Source of the DNA: Lamprocystis purpurea DSM 4197 | GTDB taxonomy: Bacteria; Pseudomonadota; Gammaproteobacteria; Chromatiales; Chromatiaceae | Assembly: GCF_000379525.1 (NCBI RefSeq) | Contig: NZ_KB902363.1 | Coordinates: 1 to 60,789 of the forward strand | Direction: 5' to 3' | DNA length: 60,789 nt | Shown here: in pieces, positions 6,260 to 15,733 of the stretch | Position numbering within the stretch: the first letter of the stretch is position 1 | How the letters are laid out: each line of letters starts with the position of its first letter | Notes under the pieces: generated by a model | Seen by the model: the letters and a program-made list of their open reading frames with translations, nothing else | Databases searched by the model: none | What the model was told of the DNA's origin: nothing | Made by a program: the position numbers and the translations under genes

Positions 6260-7615
6260 CGAGGCGTTACTTATACGCGACATCGCCCCATTTGGCCCGG
6301 TTGCGCAGTCGGCCAGGCCGCCGCGCAGCGCCGCGCCGTCCGCTTCGACTCCGCGAATCAGTACCTGCATCACCTCCCCGATTGCCGCGGCAGTCGGACG
6401 CGGGTCCACCAGGATCGGGAGATAATTCGGGGTGTAACCGAACAGGTCCCCAGGGTGCCCCAGGCGGGACGGCCCCTCGCGTAAGACCTGACTGGTCAGG
6501 CCCACCTGTGACAGCAGCAGCCGGTGCCGCAGTCCATCGGCCAGATCCTTGAGTTCACGGCAGCGCCGCCGCTTGGTGTCGGCATCCACCTGGTCCGGCA
6601 GCAATGCGGCGCGGGTGCCGGCCCGCGGCGAGTAGGCGAAGCCATGGACCTGCCCGAACGCCATGGCCGCGACGAATGCGAGAGTCTCCTGCCAGTCGGT
6701 CTCGGTCTCCCCAGGGAAGCCGGCGATGATATCGGTGGTGAGGTTGAGTCCGGGTACCGCAGCCCGGCCGCGTGCGGCCAGGCGGTCGAACTCATCGGTT
6801 TTGCAGCGCCTGGCCATGCGCCGCAAGACTGAGTCGGCGCCGCTTTGCATCGGCAGGTGGAGATGGGGCAACAGCCGCGGGTTGGCGAACAGGTCCCAAA
6901 AGTCGTCCGGCAGGTCCCAGGGTTCCAGCGAGCCTAGACGGATGCGCGGGATGCTGGTCTGGTCGAGCACGGCCCGCACCAGGTGACTCAGGTCCGACCC
7001 GATCTCGCTCCCATAGCCACCCAGGTGGACACCGGTGAGCAGCACCTCCCGTATGCCGCTCGACGCCGCCCGCTGCACTGCCGCGATGATCTCCGGTAAG
7101 GGGCGGCTGCGCTCCTCGCCCCGTGCCTGGGTGGTCACGCAGAAGGTGCAGGCATAGCGACAGCCGTCCTGGACCTTGATGAAGGCGCGCTGCCGGCCGC
7201 GGTCGAACCAGGGATTGGCCGTCTCGCTGGTGGCGCTGCCGCGGGCAAGCGGCAGCACCGGCAGGTCCAGGGCGGCGGCAGCAATCTCCACCAGCCGATC
7301 TTTCGACTGGTTGTCCACCAGCAGATCCACCCCCGCCTCTCCCGCCAGGGCTTGCGCGTCCAGGGACGCCAGGCAACCGCTCACCACCAGGCGGGCGGTT
7401 GGGTTGTCGCGGTGCGCGCGCCGCACCAGTTGGCGGGATTTGCGGGTCGCCTCCTGGGTCACGGCGCAGGTGTTGATGATGATCAGATCCGCTGGCTCAT
7501 CGTCCCCAGCGAGCGCGCATCCGCGCTCGCTCAGCGCATCGGCCCAGGCTTCCAGTTCGGCTTCGTTGAGTCGGCAGCCAAGTGACTGCAACCGGACCCG
7601 CGGGTGGCTGGGCAT
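6236..7615 (-). CDS. mtaB: tRNA t6A37 methylthiotransferase MtaB
   Basis: A 459-residue radical-SAM methylthiotransferase that converts t6A37 of tRNA to ms2t6A. The N-terminal UPF0004 domain has its cluster cysteines Cys14 (LGCRLNEAE), Cys50 (NTCAVT) and Cys81 (SGCLA). The radical-SAM motif is Cys152, Cys156 and Cys159 in GCRYACTFC, and a TRAM-like C-terminal part follows. The last seven residues, GITVTVY, and the stop come from the end of the adjacent palindromic element, so the native C-terminus was replaced, probably harmlessly. It marks the border between cassette array and core genome. Confidence 0.9.
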   Translation of the reverse strand: MPSHPRVRLQSLGCRLNEAELEAWADALSERGCALAGDDEPADLIIINTCAVTQEATRKSRQLVRRAHRDNPTARLVVSGCLASLDAQALAGEAGVDLLVDNQSKDRLVEIAAAALDLPVLPLARGSATSETANPWFDRGRQRAFIKVQDGCRYACTFCVTTQARGEERSRPLPEIIAAVQRAASSGIREVLLTGVHLGGYGSEIGSDLSHLVRAVLDQTSIPRIRLGSLEPWDLPDDFWDLFANPRLLPHLHLPMQSGADSVLRRMARRCKTDEFDRLAARGRAAVPGLNLTTDIIAGFPGETETDWQETLAFVAAMAFGQVHGFAYSPRAGTRAALLPDQVDADTKRRRCRELKDLADGLRHRLLLSQVGLTSQVLREGPSRLGHPGDLFGYTPNYLPILVDPRPTAAAIGEVMQVLIRGVEADGAALRGGLADCATGPNGAMSRISNASGITVTVY

Positions 7616-7626
7616 CCGGGTGCTGC

Positions 7627-8271
7627 CTAACGCCAGCCGCGCTGAAACCCGGTGATAGCGCGCCGGGGGATGCGGAGCAGAATGGTCCCGTCAGACACGC
7701 TCTTGGTCATGCGTGCGGCATCCGCATCGGGAGGAAGCGCCAGGCGCCGGCTCATGGAGCCCTGTGCGACGCTGTAACTGCGCCGATAGCCGCGCCCGTC
7801 GGGCATCGTGTCTTCCTGGAGCGTGCGGGCGTCGGAGTGCATGGCGATGATCAGGTTGCGGCCCGCCAGGTTGATCTGGACCTCGTCGGGCTTCGCGTTG
7901 CCGATGCCGATGCGAACCAGATAGGCATCCGCGGTCGTCTCGCGCGCGATGCGCAGCCCGCGGGTCACCATCGCCTGGTTCGGCAGGGGGAACGCGGCCA
8001 CCGGCGGCCGGCGCGGCGCTCCGGTGTTTGGTTCGGCGGGCGTGGGGCTGCTTTCGGCAGGTGCGGCGCTGCCAGGCGCCCCAGGTACGGTCCTAGCACC
8101 AGCCCAGGGCGGGAACGGGCCAGGGGGGGCAAAGGGGTACGGGGGTGCCGCATAACCCGGCGGGCCGTAGACCGGAGGCCCATAGCCGGTCCAGGCCAGG
8201 GTAACGGCAGGGATTGCGGCAGCGATTATCCCGACGAGTGCGCTACAGTGAAGACGGCAGGCGATAGGCAT
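7627..8271 (-). CDS. Hsp20/alpha-crystallin-like protein with signal peptide
   Basis: From the chosen ATG at 8271, the N-terminus is a clear signal peptide (MPIACRLHCSALVGIIAAAI, cleavage likely after TLA). A Pro/Gly/Tyr-rich segment of about 80 residues follows. The C-terminal 100 residues resemble the alpha-crystallin domain: ITADAYLVRIG-type strands (TTADAYLVRIGIGNAKPDEV), GRNLIIAM, then GSMSRRLALPPDADAARMTKSVSDGTILLRIPR. Small heat-shock proteins hold unfolding clients, but are normally cytoplasmic; a secreted version would act in the periplasm. An upstream TTG at 8292 is possible. It follows its minus-strand neighbour mtaB closely, perhaps co-transcribed. Confidence 0.65.
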   Translation of the reverse strand: MPIACRLHCSALVGIIAAAIPAVTLAWTGYGPPVYGPPGYAAPPYPFAPPGPFPPWAGARTVPGAPGSAAPAESSPTPAEPNTGAPRRPPVAAFPLPNQAMVTRGLRIARETTADAYLVRIGIGNAKPDEVQINLAGRNLIIAMHSDARTLQEDTMPDGRGYRRSYSVAQGSMSRRLALPPDADAARMTKSVSDGTILLRIPRRAITGFQRGWR

Positions 8272-8354
8272 GGGGGGTGACTCCACGGTCAATGGGCGCC
8301 CGCAGTGACTGGACGCCCGATAATGAAAGTATAGGGTCCCGCGTGTTAGAACTG

Positions 8355-8424
8355 TCGAACGTGATAACCGGACGTAGGGGCGGGTTTAAAACCCGCCCCT
8401 ACACCAAAGGTCTGTCTGGATATC
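8355..8424. repeat. intergenic palindromic repeat, family R1 copy 1
   Basis: TCGAACGTGATAACCGGAC followed by the perfect palindrome around GGGGCGGGTTTAAAACCCGC and then CAAAGGTCTGTCTGGATATC. The same modules occur at 34890-34960, 50310-50620 (split) and 60621-60676. It reaches the stop of the next minus-strand gene and could act as a terminator or mRNA-end stem. Confidence 0.75.
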
Positions 8425-8983
8425 AGGTGCGAAGGCTATAACTGCGCAGGAGCCAGGTCGGCTGCTCCCGGGCGTCGATCAGGCCATGGCGCACCAGCCA
8501 GTTACGGGCATCCTGCGCGTCCTGTTCGAACCAGGTCCGCGCCGACCCGAGCCTGAAAGTGTAGCCCCAGGCGTCCATATCGGCGAACATACGCACCCGT
8601 CCGCAGCCGGGAATCCAATCGGCGAGGAGGATTTGCAGATAGCACACGGCGTCCTCCTCCGCATAGTCGCCGCCCGCATCGGTGTGCAAGTCCGCCCGGC
8701 GCGCCTCATCCATGCAGATGCAGTGGCAAGCCTCGTGCAGTGCCGAGTGCAACGGCGTGTCCGCGCGCAGGTACAATCGGTTGCCGACCAGTCCGGCTTC
8801 GGACTCGCCCCAGTAGCTGCCGGGGATCGGGGTCGCGTCACCCCATTCGTGGACTTCGATCCGGAAGCGGGCGAGCAGGGAGGTCGCGTGCGCCCGGTCG
8901 ATTTGCGACCAGCGCAGCACCGCCTCCAGGACCGGCGTTAGAGCGATGGGATTGGCGTGTGCGGCGGGCGGGCAGTCTGGCAT
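8423..8983 (-). CDS. uncharacterised HExxH (zincin-like) protein
   Basis: 186 residues from ATG 8983 (a GTG at 9010 would add nine). The centre holds SALHEACHCICMDEARR, an HExxH zinc-binding motif (His83, Glu84, His87), and an acidic EEDAVCYLQ segment about 22 residues later that could give the third ligand. This pattern suggests a metallopeptidase-like fold, but I cannot assign a named family. No signal peptide or membrane segment. It is divergent from the glycosyltransferase starting at 9087, with about 100 bp between them. Confidence 0.65.
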   Translation of the reverse strand: MPDCPPAAHANPIALTPVLEAVLRWSQIDRAHATSLLARFRIEVHEWGDATPIPGSYWGESEAGLVGNRLYLRADTPLHSALHEACHCICMDEARRADLHTDAGGDYAEEDAVCYLQILLADWIPGCGRVRMFADMDAWGYTFRLGSARTWFEQDAQDARNWLVRHGLIDAREQPTWLLRSYSLRT

Positions 8984-9086
8984 GGCACAGCGTGGCGAGG
9001 TGGAAAACACTGCGCGCTATCCTACTCCCCCGGCTGGCCGGAGCGACGATCAAAGCCCGGCAATCCCCCCTTTTTTTGAGGTGATC

Positions 9087-10199
9087 TTGACTCCGTCCCC
9101 CGAACTCTCAGTCGTCGTCCCGACCTTCAACGAGCGGGAGAATATCCAGGAACTGGTGAACCGGCTTGCGGAAACACTGCAGGCGATCCGCTGGGAGGTC
9201 ATCTTCGTCGACGACGACTCACCGGATGGCACGGCCGCCCTGGTGCGCTCGCTTGCGCAGCGCGATCCGCGGGTGCGGATCATTCATCGTATTGGCCGGC
9301 GGGGGCTCTCCACCGCGTGTGTCGAGGGCATGCTGGCCTCCTCCGCGCCCTTGCTCGCGGTGATGGATGCGGATCTCCAGCACGACGAACGCATCCTGCC
9401 CGCCATGCTGCGGGCGGTCAAAGACGACGGCTACGACATCGCGGTCGGCAGCCGCTACGTGGCCGGGGGCAGTCTGGGTGAATGGGGCGAGGAACGTCAG
9501 TTCGCCAGCCAATTCGCGACCCGGCTGTCCCGGCTGGTGCTCAAGGCGGGAGTCAAGGACCCGATGAGCGGCTTCTTTCTGCTCAAACGGGAGGTCCTGG
9601 AAGGGGCGGTCGCCGACCTCTCTGGAATCGGCTTCAAGATCATGCTGGATATCTTTGCGTCCAGCACCAAGCCGCTGCGCTATATCGAAATTCCCTACGA
9701 GTTCCGCATCCGGCAAGCCGGCGAAAGCAAGCTCGACAGTGCCGCGGTCTGGGACTACCTGATGATGTTGCTGGACAAAAGCCTGGGGCGCTATATCCCG
9801 ATCCGCTTCATCCCCTTTGCGCTGGTCGGCGGCGCCGGGGTCTTCGTCCACCTCCTGGTTCTTTGGCTGGTCTACGACCTTGGTGGATACGGTTTCACGA
9901 CGGGCCAAACCGCCGCCGCTGTCATCGCCATGACCTTCAATTTCTTCGTGAACAATGCCGTGACCTACCGCGACCGGCAATTGCGCGGCTGGGGGATGCT
10001 GCGCGGCTGGGTGTCATTCACCCTTGCCTGCTCGCTCGGGGCGGTCGCGAACGTCGGGATCGCCACCTATGCCTTTGAGACGCAATTGGTCGGCGAGACC
10101 GCCTGGGTGCTCTCGGCTGTCGCCGGGATCATCGTCGGGGCGGTGTGGAACTATGCAGTGACCTCCGTTTACACCTGGAACAAGGTCAAGGGTGTCTGA
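9087..10199 (+). CDS. GT2 polyprenyl-phosphate glycosyltransferase fused to GtrA domain
   Basis: Residues 1-230 are a dolichol-phosphate-mannose-synthase-like GT2 domain: LSVVVPTFNERENI, VIFVDDDSPDGT, and MDADLQHD with the metal-binding DxD. Residues about 235-365 form a GtrA-type domain with four membrane segments (FIPFALVGGAGVFVHLL, AAVIAMTFNFFVNN, and so on). Such proteins make a polyprenyl-phosphate sugar and help move it across the inner membrane for glycan modification. The frame stays open upstream to 8946; I prefer TTG 9087 because GAGG at 9078-9081 is well placed, with GTG 9081 the alternative. Confidence 0.8.
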   Translation: MTPSPELSVVVPTFNERENIQELVNRLAETLQAIRWEVIFVDDDSPDGTAALVRSLAQRDPRVRIIHRIGRRGLSTACVEGMLASSAPLLAVMDADLQHDERILPAMLRAVKDDGYDIAVGSRYVAGGSLGEWGEERQFASQFATRLSRLVLKAGVKDPMSGFFLLKREVLEGAVADLSGIGFKIMLDIFASSTKPLRYIEIPYEFRIRQAGESKLDSAAVWDYLMMLLDKSLGRYIPIRFIPFALVGGAGVFVHLLVLWLVYDLGGYGFTTGQTAAAVIAMTFNFFVNNAVTYRDRQLRGWGMLRGWVSFTLACSLGAVANVGIATYAFETQLVGETAWVLSAVAGIIVGAVWNYAVTSVYTWNKVKGV

Positions 10200-10296
10200 G
10201 CGGACCGGTCTGCATCCAGTGTCCGTACACGTATAGCTGGTTGATCGGCGACCTGGGCGGTCGGCTGATCTCTACGATACTGGGCACCGAGTCCGA

Positions 10297-10330
10297 GTAG
10301 GTCGGGTTAGCGCAGCGTAACCCGACCTAC
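10297..10330. repeat. intergenic palindrome
   Basis: GTAGGTCGGGTTAGCG then CAGCGTAACCCGACCTAC is an almost perfect 34-bp inverted repeat between two converging genes. It is of a kind common in gammaproteobacterial intergenic regions. It may terminate transcription from the GT2 gene; there is no T run. Confidence 0.6.
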
Positions 10331-10651
10331 GGGGCGGCTCATGCCCAAATTGAATCGCTTATCCGATTACGACAACGACAACGATGGTATTCGTTGGTTA
10401 AGGCGATTTCCGAGGAATTTCCTACCACGCGAGCTCGGCCTCCGGGGACCCGGGCGACGCGACCGGAGGCCGACGCTTTAGCGGGCGGCGGTGCCGCGTC
10501 CGGCTGAAGCCTCGACCTTCTGTGTGTTGTGCGGATGCAGCAAAATCCTCAGGAGGCTGTAGGGGACTTTAGGGGCGACTAAAGTCGCCCCTACACGTTG
10601 GTACATCTTCCCGGAAATCACCTAACTTATTTCCCCTAGTTACTGAGGGGA
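10331..10651. other. gene-free interval with REP-type palindrome
   Basis: No gene is supported here. At 10570-10593, TTAGGGGCGAC and GTCGCCCCTA form a palindrome, followed by CGTTGGTACATCTTCCCGGA and AATCACCTAA. The reverse complement of that arrangement recurs at 46817-46875 and partly at 50430-50445, so it is a dispersed repeat (family R2). It lies just after the stop of glgP. Confidence 0.5.
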
Positions 10652-13159
10652 TCAGCACGCCACCGGCTTCGCCTCGACCTGCCAGATGTGCTCCGCGTAT
10701 TCGCGGATCGCCCGATCCGATGAGAACTTGCCCATCCGCGCCACATTGAGGATGGACATGCGGTCCCACTGGTGCTGATCCGTCCAGGCCGTGCCGACAC
10801 GCGCCTGGCAGTCGACGTAAGCGCGGTAGTCGGCCAGCACCATGAAGGGGTCCTGATTGACCAGATGATCGGTCAGCGGGCGGAACAGGGTGGGGTCCCC
10901 ATGCGAGAACAGACCGGAGTTGATCAGGTCGATGACGGATTTGAGTTCAGCGTCGCCTTGGTAAATCTCCCACGGATGATAGCCCGCGGACTGGCGCTGA
11001 CGAACCTCATCGGCCGTCATGCCGAACAGGAAAAAGTTCTCCGGCCCCACTTCCTCGCGGATCTCGACGTTGGCGCCGTCCAGGGTGCCGATGGTGAGTG
11101 CGCCGTTCATCGAGAATTTCATGTTGCCGGTGCCGGAGGCCTCCTTGCCGGCGAGTGAGATTTGTTCCGAGAGGTCGGCGGCCGGATAGAGCCGCTGGCC
11201 GTTCTGCACGCTGAAATTGGGCATGAAGGCGACGCGTAGGGTGCCGTTGACCTGAGGGTCGTGATTGATCACCTCACCGACCGCGTTGATCAGTTTGATC
11301 ATCAGCTTGGCCATGTAATAGCCGGGCGCGGCCTTGCCGCCGAAGATGAAGGTGCGCGGGACCACGCTGTGGTTGGGGTCCTGCTTGATGCGCTGATAGA
11401 GGCTGACGATGTGCAGCAGGTTCAGATGCTGGCGCTTGTACTCGTGCAGGCGCTTGGCCTGGACGTCGAACAGGCTCTGCGGATCCACCTTGACCCAGGC
11501 GTGCTGCTCCAGCCAGCGGGCCAGGTCGCGTTTGGCCGCGGTCTTCACCGCGCGCCAGCGCGCTCTGAATTCGGCATCGTCGGCATAGGGTTCCAATTGG
11601 CGCAGGCAGCTCAGATCGCGTAGCCAGCGGTCGTCGCCGCAGGTCTCGGTGATGAGTTTTGCCAGGCGCGGGTTGCTCACCGCGATGAACCGGCGGGGAG
11701 TGACGCCATTGGTGACGTTATGGAAGCGCTCCGGCCAGAGTTCGTAGAAATCCTTGAGAATGGTGGTCTTGACCAGATTCGAATGGAGTTCGGCCACCCC
11801 ATTGACGGCGCGCGCTCCCACCACCGCCAGGTGTGCCATGCGCACCCGCCGTCCGCCGTCCTCGCTGATCAGTGACATCCGGGTCACGCGGTCCTCGTCG
11901 CCCAGGAAGCGGATGCGCACCTCGTCCAGGAAGCGGCGATTGATTTCGTAGATGAGCTCCAGATGGCGCGGTAGGATCTTCTCGAATAGCCGCACCGACC
12001 AGGTCTCCAGTGCTTCGGGCAGCAGGGTGTGGTTGGTGTAGCAGAAGGTCCGGTGAGTGATGTCCCAGGCCTGATCCCAGCCCATGCCGTGCTCGTCGAC
12101 CAGGAGCCGCATGAGTTCCGCGACCGCGAGCGCCGGGTGGGTGTCATTGAGCTGGGCGACGAACTTCTCGGCAAAGCTGTCGAGGCTGCCGACCGTATGC
12201 AGGTGCAGCCGTATCATATCCTGGAGTGAACAGGAGACGAAAAAGTATTGCTGCTTGAGGCGCAGTTCCTTGCCCGCCGCGGGCTCGTCATTCGGGTACA
12301 GGACCTTGGAGAGGGTTTCGGCCTCGATCTTGGCGTGGACCGCGCCGTAATAATCACCGACGTTGAACGCCTGGAAATCGAACGACTCGGGGGCCTCGGA
12401 TTTCCACAGACGCAGCAGGCTCACATTGCCCACCCCGTACCCCAGGATCGGCGTGTCGTAGGCAACGCCATTGACCTCCAAATCCGCGGCCCAGCGCACG
12501 CGCAGCGCGCCGTGCTCGTCGTGATACTGTTCGGTGTGGCCGCCGAATTTGACCGGGAAGCGCAGCTTGTAGCGCGGGATCTCCCAGGGGTTGCCGTTCT
12601 TGAGCCAGGTGTCGCTCTTCTCCACCTGCCAGCCGTTCTCGATCTCCTGATCGAAGATGCCGAACTCGTAACGGATGCCGTAGCCGATCGCCGGGATCTG
12701 TACCGTGCTCAACGAATCCATATAGCAGGCGGCGAGCCGCCCGAGGCCGCCGTTACCGAGTCCGGGTTCCTCCTCGGTCGCCATGATCTCGGAAAAATCC
12801 AGTTCCAGCTCCACCCCGGCAGCGTGCGCCGCTTCGGTGATGCCAAGGTTCAACAGGTTGTTGGCCAGGTGGGGGCCCAGCAGGAACTCGGCGGAGAGAT
12901 AACAGACGGTGCGTGCCGCGCTGTCCTTGTAGCTCTGCGCGCACTTGAGCCAACGCTCCAGCAAACGGTCGCGTACCGTGTAGGCAGCGGCCATATAGAG
13001 GTCGTTGGGTGTGGCCACATCGCGGAAGCGCCCCTGCACATAGAACAGGTTGTCGATGAAGGCCTGCTTGAGGGCCTCTTGGGACATGCCGGTCCGGGTG
13101 CGCTCGCGGGGTGCGGCGGGAACCGGGGGCTCGCTCTGCGGCGTCTGGGCGGTAGTCAT
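10652..13159 (-). CDS. glgP: glycogen/alpha-glucan phosphorylase
   Basis: 835 residues, close to the usual length. It releases glucose 1-phosphate from glycogen or maltodextrin by phosphorolysis. Family landmarks: EEEPGLGNGGLGRLAACYMDS near residue 130, QLNDTHPALAVAELMR, VTNGVTPRRF, FGGKAAPGYYMAK, and the pyridoxal-phosphate lysine in GTGNMKFSMNGALTIG. The N-terminal 25 residues are poorly conserved. It lies 81 bp downstream of the phosphoketolase on the same strand, so stored glucan could feed the phosphoketolase route. Two GH57 genes at 47-50 kb probably belong to the same storage metabolism. Confidence 0.95.
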   Translation of the reverse strand: MTTAQTPQSEPPVPAAPRERTRTGMSQEALKQAFIDNLFYVQGRFRDVATPNDLYMAAAYTVRDRLLERWLKCAQSYKDSAARTVCYLSAEFLLGPHLANNLLNLGITEAAHAAGVELELDFSEIMATEEEPGLGNGGLGRLAACYMDSLSTVQIPAIGYGIRYEFGIFDQEIENGWQVEKSDTWLKNGNPWEIPRYKLRFPVKFGGHTEQYHDEHGALRVRWAADLEVNGVAYDTPILGYGVGNVSLLRLWKSEAPESFDFQAFNVGDYYGAVHAKIEAETLSKVLYPNDEPAAGKELRLKQQYFFVSCSLQDMIRLHLHTVGSLDSFAEKFVAQLNDTHPALAVAELMRLLVDEHGMGWDQAWDITHRTFCYTNHTLLPEALETWSVRLFEKILPRHLELIYEINRRFLDEVRIRFLGDEDRVTRMSLISEDGGRRVRMAHLAVVGARAVNGVAELHSNLVKTTILKDFYELWPERFHNVTNGVTPRRFIAVSNPRLAKLITETCGDDRWLRDLSCLRQLEPYADDAEFRARWRAVKTAAKRDLARWLEQHAWVKVDPQSLFDVQAKRLHEYKRQHLNLLHIVSLYQRIKQDPNHSVVPRTFIFGGKAAPGYYMAKLMIKLINAVGEVINHDPQVNGTLRVAFMPNFSVQNGQRLYPAADLSEQISLAGKEASGTGNMKFSMNGALTIGTLDGANVEIREEVGPENFFLFGMTADEVRQRQSAGYHPWEIYQGDAELKSVIDLINSGLFSHGDPTLFRPLTDHLVNQDPFMVLADYRAYVDCQARVGTAWTDQHQWDRMSILNVARMGKFSSDRAIREYAEHIWQVEAKPVAC

Positions 13160-13240
13160 GGGTGTCTCGTCGGGGCGGGTGGCGGGAACGGCGGACGGGG
13201 CCAGGCCCCGTCCGCACGGCGGCTCAGTCGCTGCGTCAGC

Positions 13241-15634
13241 TCACAGCGGCCAGGTCCAGTCGTCGAACTCCGGCTTGTCGATGCCGTATTCAAAGGCGTA
13301 GGCGCGCGCTTCGATCTGCATGTCGCGGAAGCGCTCCTTGGCGTGAGCGCCGGTGGCCTGGAGTCGCGGCACCCGGTTGATGACATCGATGGCCAGGCTG
13401 AAGCGGTCGATTTCGTTGCTGATCGCCAGCTCCAGCGGGGTGTTGATATTACCCTTCTCCTTGTAGCCGCGCACGTGCAGGTTGGCGTGATTGGTGCGCC
13501 GGTAGGCCAGGCGATGGATCAGCCAGGGATAGCCGTGGAAATTGAAGATGATCGGCTTGTCTTTGGTGAAGATCGAGTCGAAGTCGTTGTGTGAGAGCCC
13601 ATGTGGGTGCTCGGTGTCGGGCTGAATGCGGAACAGGTCCACCACGTTGACGAAGCGGATCCTGATGTCGGCAAAGGCCTCGCGCAGCATCGCCGTGGCC
13701 GCCAGGGCCTCCTTGGTGGGGATGTCGCCGCAGCCGACCATCACCACGTCCGGTTCCACTCCCTCGTCATTGCTGGCCCAATCCCAGATGCCCAGACCCT
13801 TGGTGCAGTGCTTGATGGCTTCATCCATGCTCAAGTACTGCAGATGGCTTTGCTTGTCGCACACGATCACATTGATGTTGTTCATGCTGCGCAGGCAGTG
13901 ATCGGCGGTGGAGAGCAGGCAGTTGACGTCCGGCGGGAGATAGATGCGGGTGACCTTGGGGCTCTTGTTGACCACCACGTCCAGGAAGCCCGGGTCCTGA
14001 TGGGTGAAGCCGTTGTGGTCCTGGCGCCAGACGGTGGAGGTAATCAGCAGGTTGAGTGAAGAGACCGGTGCCCGCCAGGGGATCTCATTACAGATGGCCA
14101 GCCATTTGGCGTGCTGGTTGTACATGCTGTCGATGACATGGACAAAGGCTTCGTAGGTAGCGAAGAAGCCATGCCGCCCGGTCAGCAGATAGCCCTCGTA
14201 CCAGCCTTCCAGGGTGTGCTCGGAAAGCATCTCCATGACTCTCCCGTCGGGGGACAGCTCGCTGCCGTCGGCATCTTCCGGAAGATAGTCGCAGAGCCAG
14301 GTTTTCTTGCTGACCTCATAGACGGCGTCGAGCTTGTTGGACGCGTTCTCGTCCGGGCCGAAGACGCGGAAGTTGCGCATATTGTCGGCCATGATGTCGC
14401 GCAGCATCGCGCCTAAGGGCTTGGTGTTGAATGCGCGGGTGGTGCCTGGGGTGCTCGGGTCCACGGCGTAGGCCCGAAAGTCCGGCATGCGCAGCGCCCG
14501 GCGCAGGATGCCGCCATTGGCGTGGGGGTTGGCGCTCATGCGCCGGTTGCCCTTGGGGGCCAATTCCTTGAGTTCGGGGATGAGGCGGCCCGCGGCGTCG
14601 AAGAGTTCCTCGGGCTTGTAGCTCTTCAGCCAGTCTTCGAGCTGTTTCAAATGCTCCGGGTTGTTGTGCATGCCCGACAGGGGGACCTGATGGGAGCGCC
14701 AGAAGCCTTCCACTTTCTTGCCGTCCACCGTCTTGGGGCCGGTCCAGCCCTTGGGACTGCGCAGGACGATCATCGGCCAGTGGCCCCGCGTGGCCTCGCC
14801 GCTGGTGCGCGCGGCCTGCTGGATACGCTGGATCTCGGCCATACAGGCGTCCAGGGCGGCGGCCATTTTCTGGTGCATCTCCTGGGGGTCATCGCCTTCC
14901 ACGAAATGCGGGACCCAACCGTAGCCGCGCATCAGGCTTTCAAGCTCGGCGTTGGGAATGCGTGCCAGCAGGGTCGGGTTATTGATCTTGTAGCCGTTCA
15001 AATGCAGGATCGGCAAGACCGCCCCATCACGGATGGGATTGAGGAACTTGCTGGAGTGCCAGGAAGTCGCCAGCGGCCCCGTCTCGGATTCGCCGTCGCC
15101 CACCGCGACGACCACCAGCAGATTGGGATTATCGAATGCGGCGCCGAAGGCATGTGAGATGGAATAACCAAGCTCGCCGCCCTCGTGGATGGAGCCGGGG
15201 GTCTCCGGCGTGCAGTGCGAGCCGATGCCGCCCGGAAACGAGAACTGCTTGAAGAAGGCTTGCAGTCCCTCCTCGTCCTCGCTCTTATTCGGATAGATCT
15301 CGGAGTAGGTCCCTTCCAGGTAGACCGGGGCCAGCACGCCGGGGGCGCCATGACCGGGTCCGGCCAGGAAGATCGCCTCCTGGTCCTGTTCACGGATGAT
15401 CCGATTGACATGGATATACATGAAGGACAGGCCCGGACTCGCGCCCCAGTGGCCCAACAACCGGCTTTTGATATGCGCTTCCTGCAGCGGCTCGCGCAGC
15501 AGCGCGTTGTCTTTCAGGTAGATCATGCCCGCGGCCAGGTAGTTGCAGGCGCGCCAATAGGCGTCGATCCTGCTCAGCATCTCGACGGACAGGGGGGCTT
15601 GCTGCTGCGATACGACGGGCGGTTGAGCGGCCAT
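13241..15634 (-). CDS. xfp: xylulose-5-phosphate/fructose-6-phosphate phosphoketolase
   Basis: 797 residues from ATG 15634, preceded by AAAGAGGA at good spacing; the frame stays open 99 bp further upstream. The thiamine-diphosphate enzyme splits xylulose 5-phosphate or fructose 6-phosphate with phosphate to acetyl phosphate plus a shorter sugar phosphate. Signature stretches: [44 protein letters not shown], and the C-terminal HDLSH-like GLSHNDFDS with [18 protein letters not shown]. It is followed on the same strand by glgP; both likely serve sugar or glycogen breakdown in the dark. Confidence 0.95.
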   Translation of the reverse strand: MAAQPPVVSQQQAPLSVEMLSRIDAYWRACNYLAAGMIYLKDNALLREPLQEAHIKSRLLGHWGASPGLSFMYIHVNRIIREQDQEAIFLAGPGHGAPGVLAPVYLEGTYSEIYPNKSEDEEGLQAFFKQFSFPGGIGSHCTPETPGSIHEGGELGYSISHAFGAAFDNPNLLVVVAVGDGESETGPLATSWHSSKFLNPIRDGAVLPILHLNGYKINNPTLLARIPNAELESLMRGYGWVPHFVEGDDPQEMHQKMAAALDACMAEIQRIQQAARTSGEATRGHWPMIVLRSPKGWTGPKTVDGKKVEGFWRSHQVPLSGMHNNPEHLKQLEDWLKSYKPEELFDAAGRLIPELKELAPKGNRRMSANPHANGGILRRALRMPDFRAYAVDPSTPGTTRAFNTKPLGAMLRDIMADNMRNFRVFGPDENASNKLDAVYEVSKKTWLCDYLPEDADGSELSPDGRVMEMLSEHTLEGWYEGYLLTGRHGFFATYEAFVHVIDSMYNQHAKWLAICNEIPWRAPVSSLNLLITSTVWRQDHNGFTHQDPGFLDVVVNKSPKVTRIYLPPDVNCLLSTADHCLRSMNNINVIVCDKQSHLQYLSMDEAIKHCTKGLGIWDWASNDEGVEPDVVMVGCGDIPTKEALAATAMLREAFADIRIRFVNVVDLFRIQPDTEHPHGLSHNDFDSIFTKDKPIIFNFHGYPWLIHRLAYRRTNHANLHVRGYKEKGNINTPLELAISNEIDRFSLAIDVINRVPRLQATGAHAKERFRDMQIEARAYAFEYGIDKPEFDDWTWPL

Positions 15635-15733
15635 GGAGATGTCCTCTTTCGGTGGTTCTGGGCCTGCGAATCGTAGCGCCGCGAGATTGCCGGGACGTGA
15701 CCTGACGGGGTCTCCGGAGCAACACCCGCGCAC

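Noticed and set aside
12248-13594. Long plus-strand open frame of 448 codons
   Set aside because: It is antisense to glgP and the end of the phosphoketolase gene, both unmistakable; a high-GC shadow frame.
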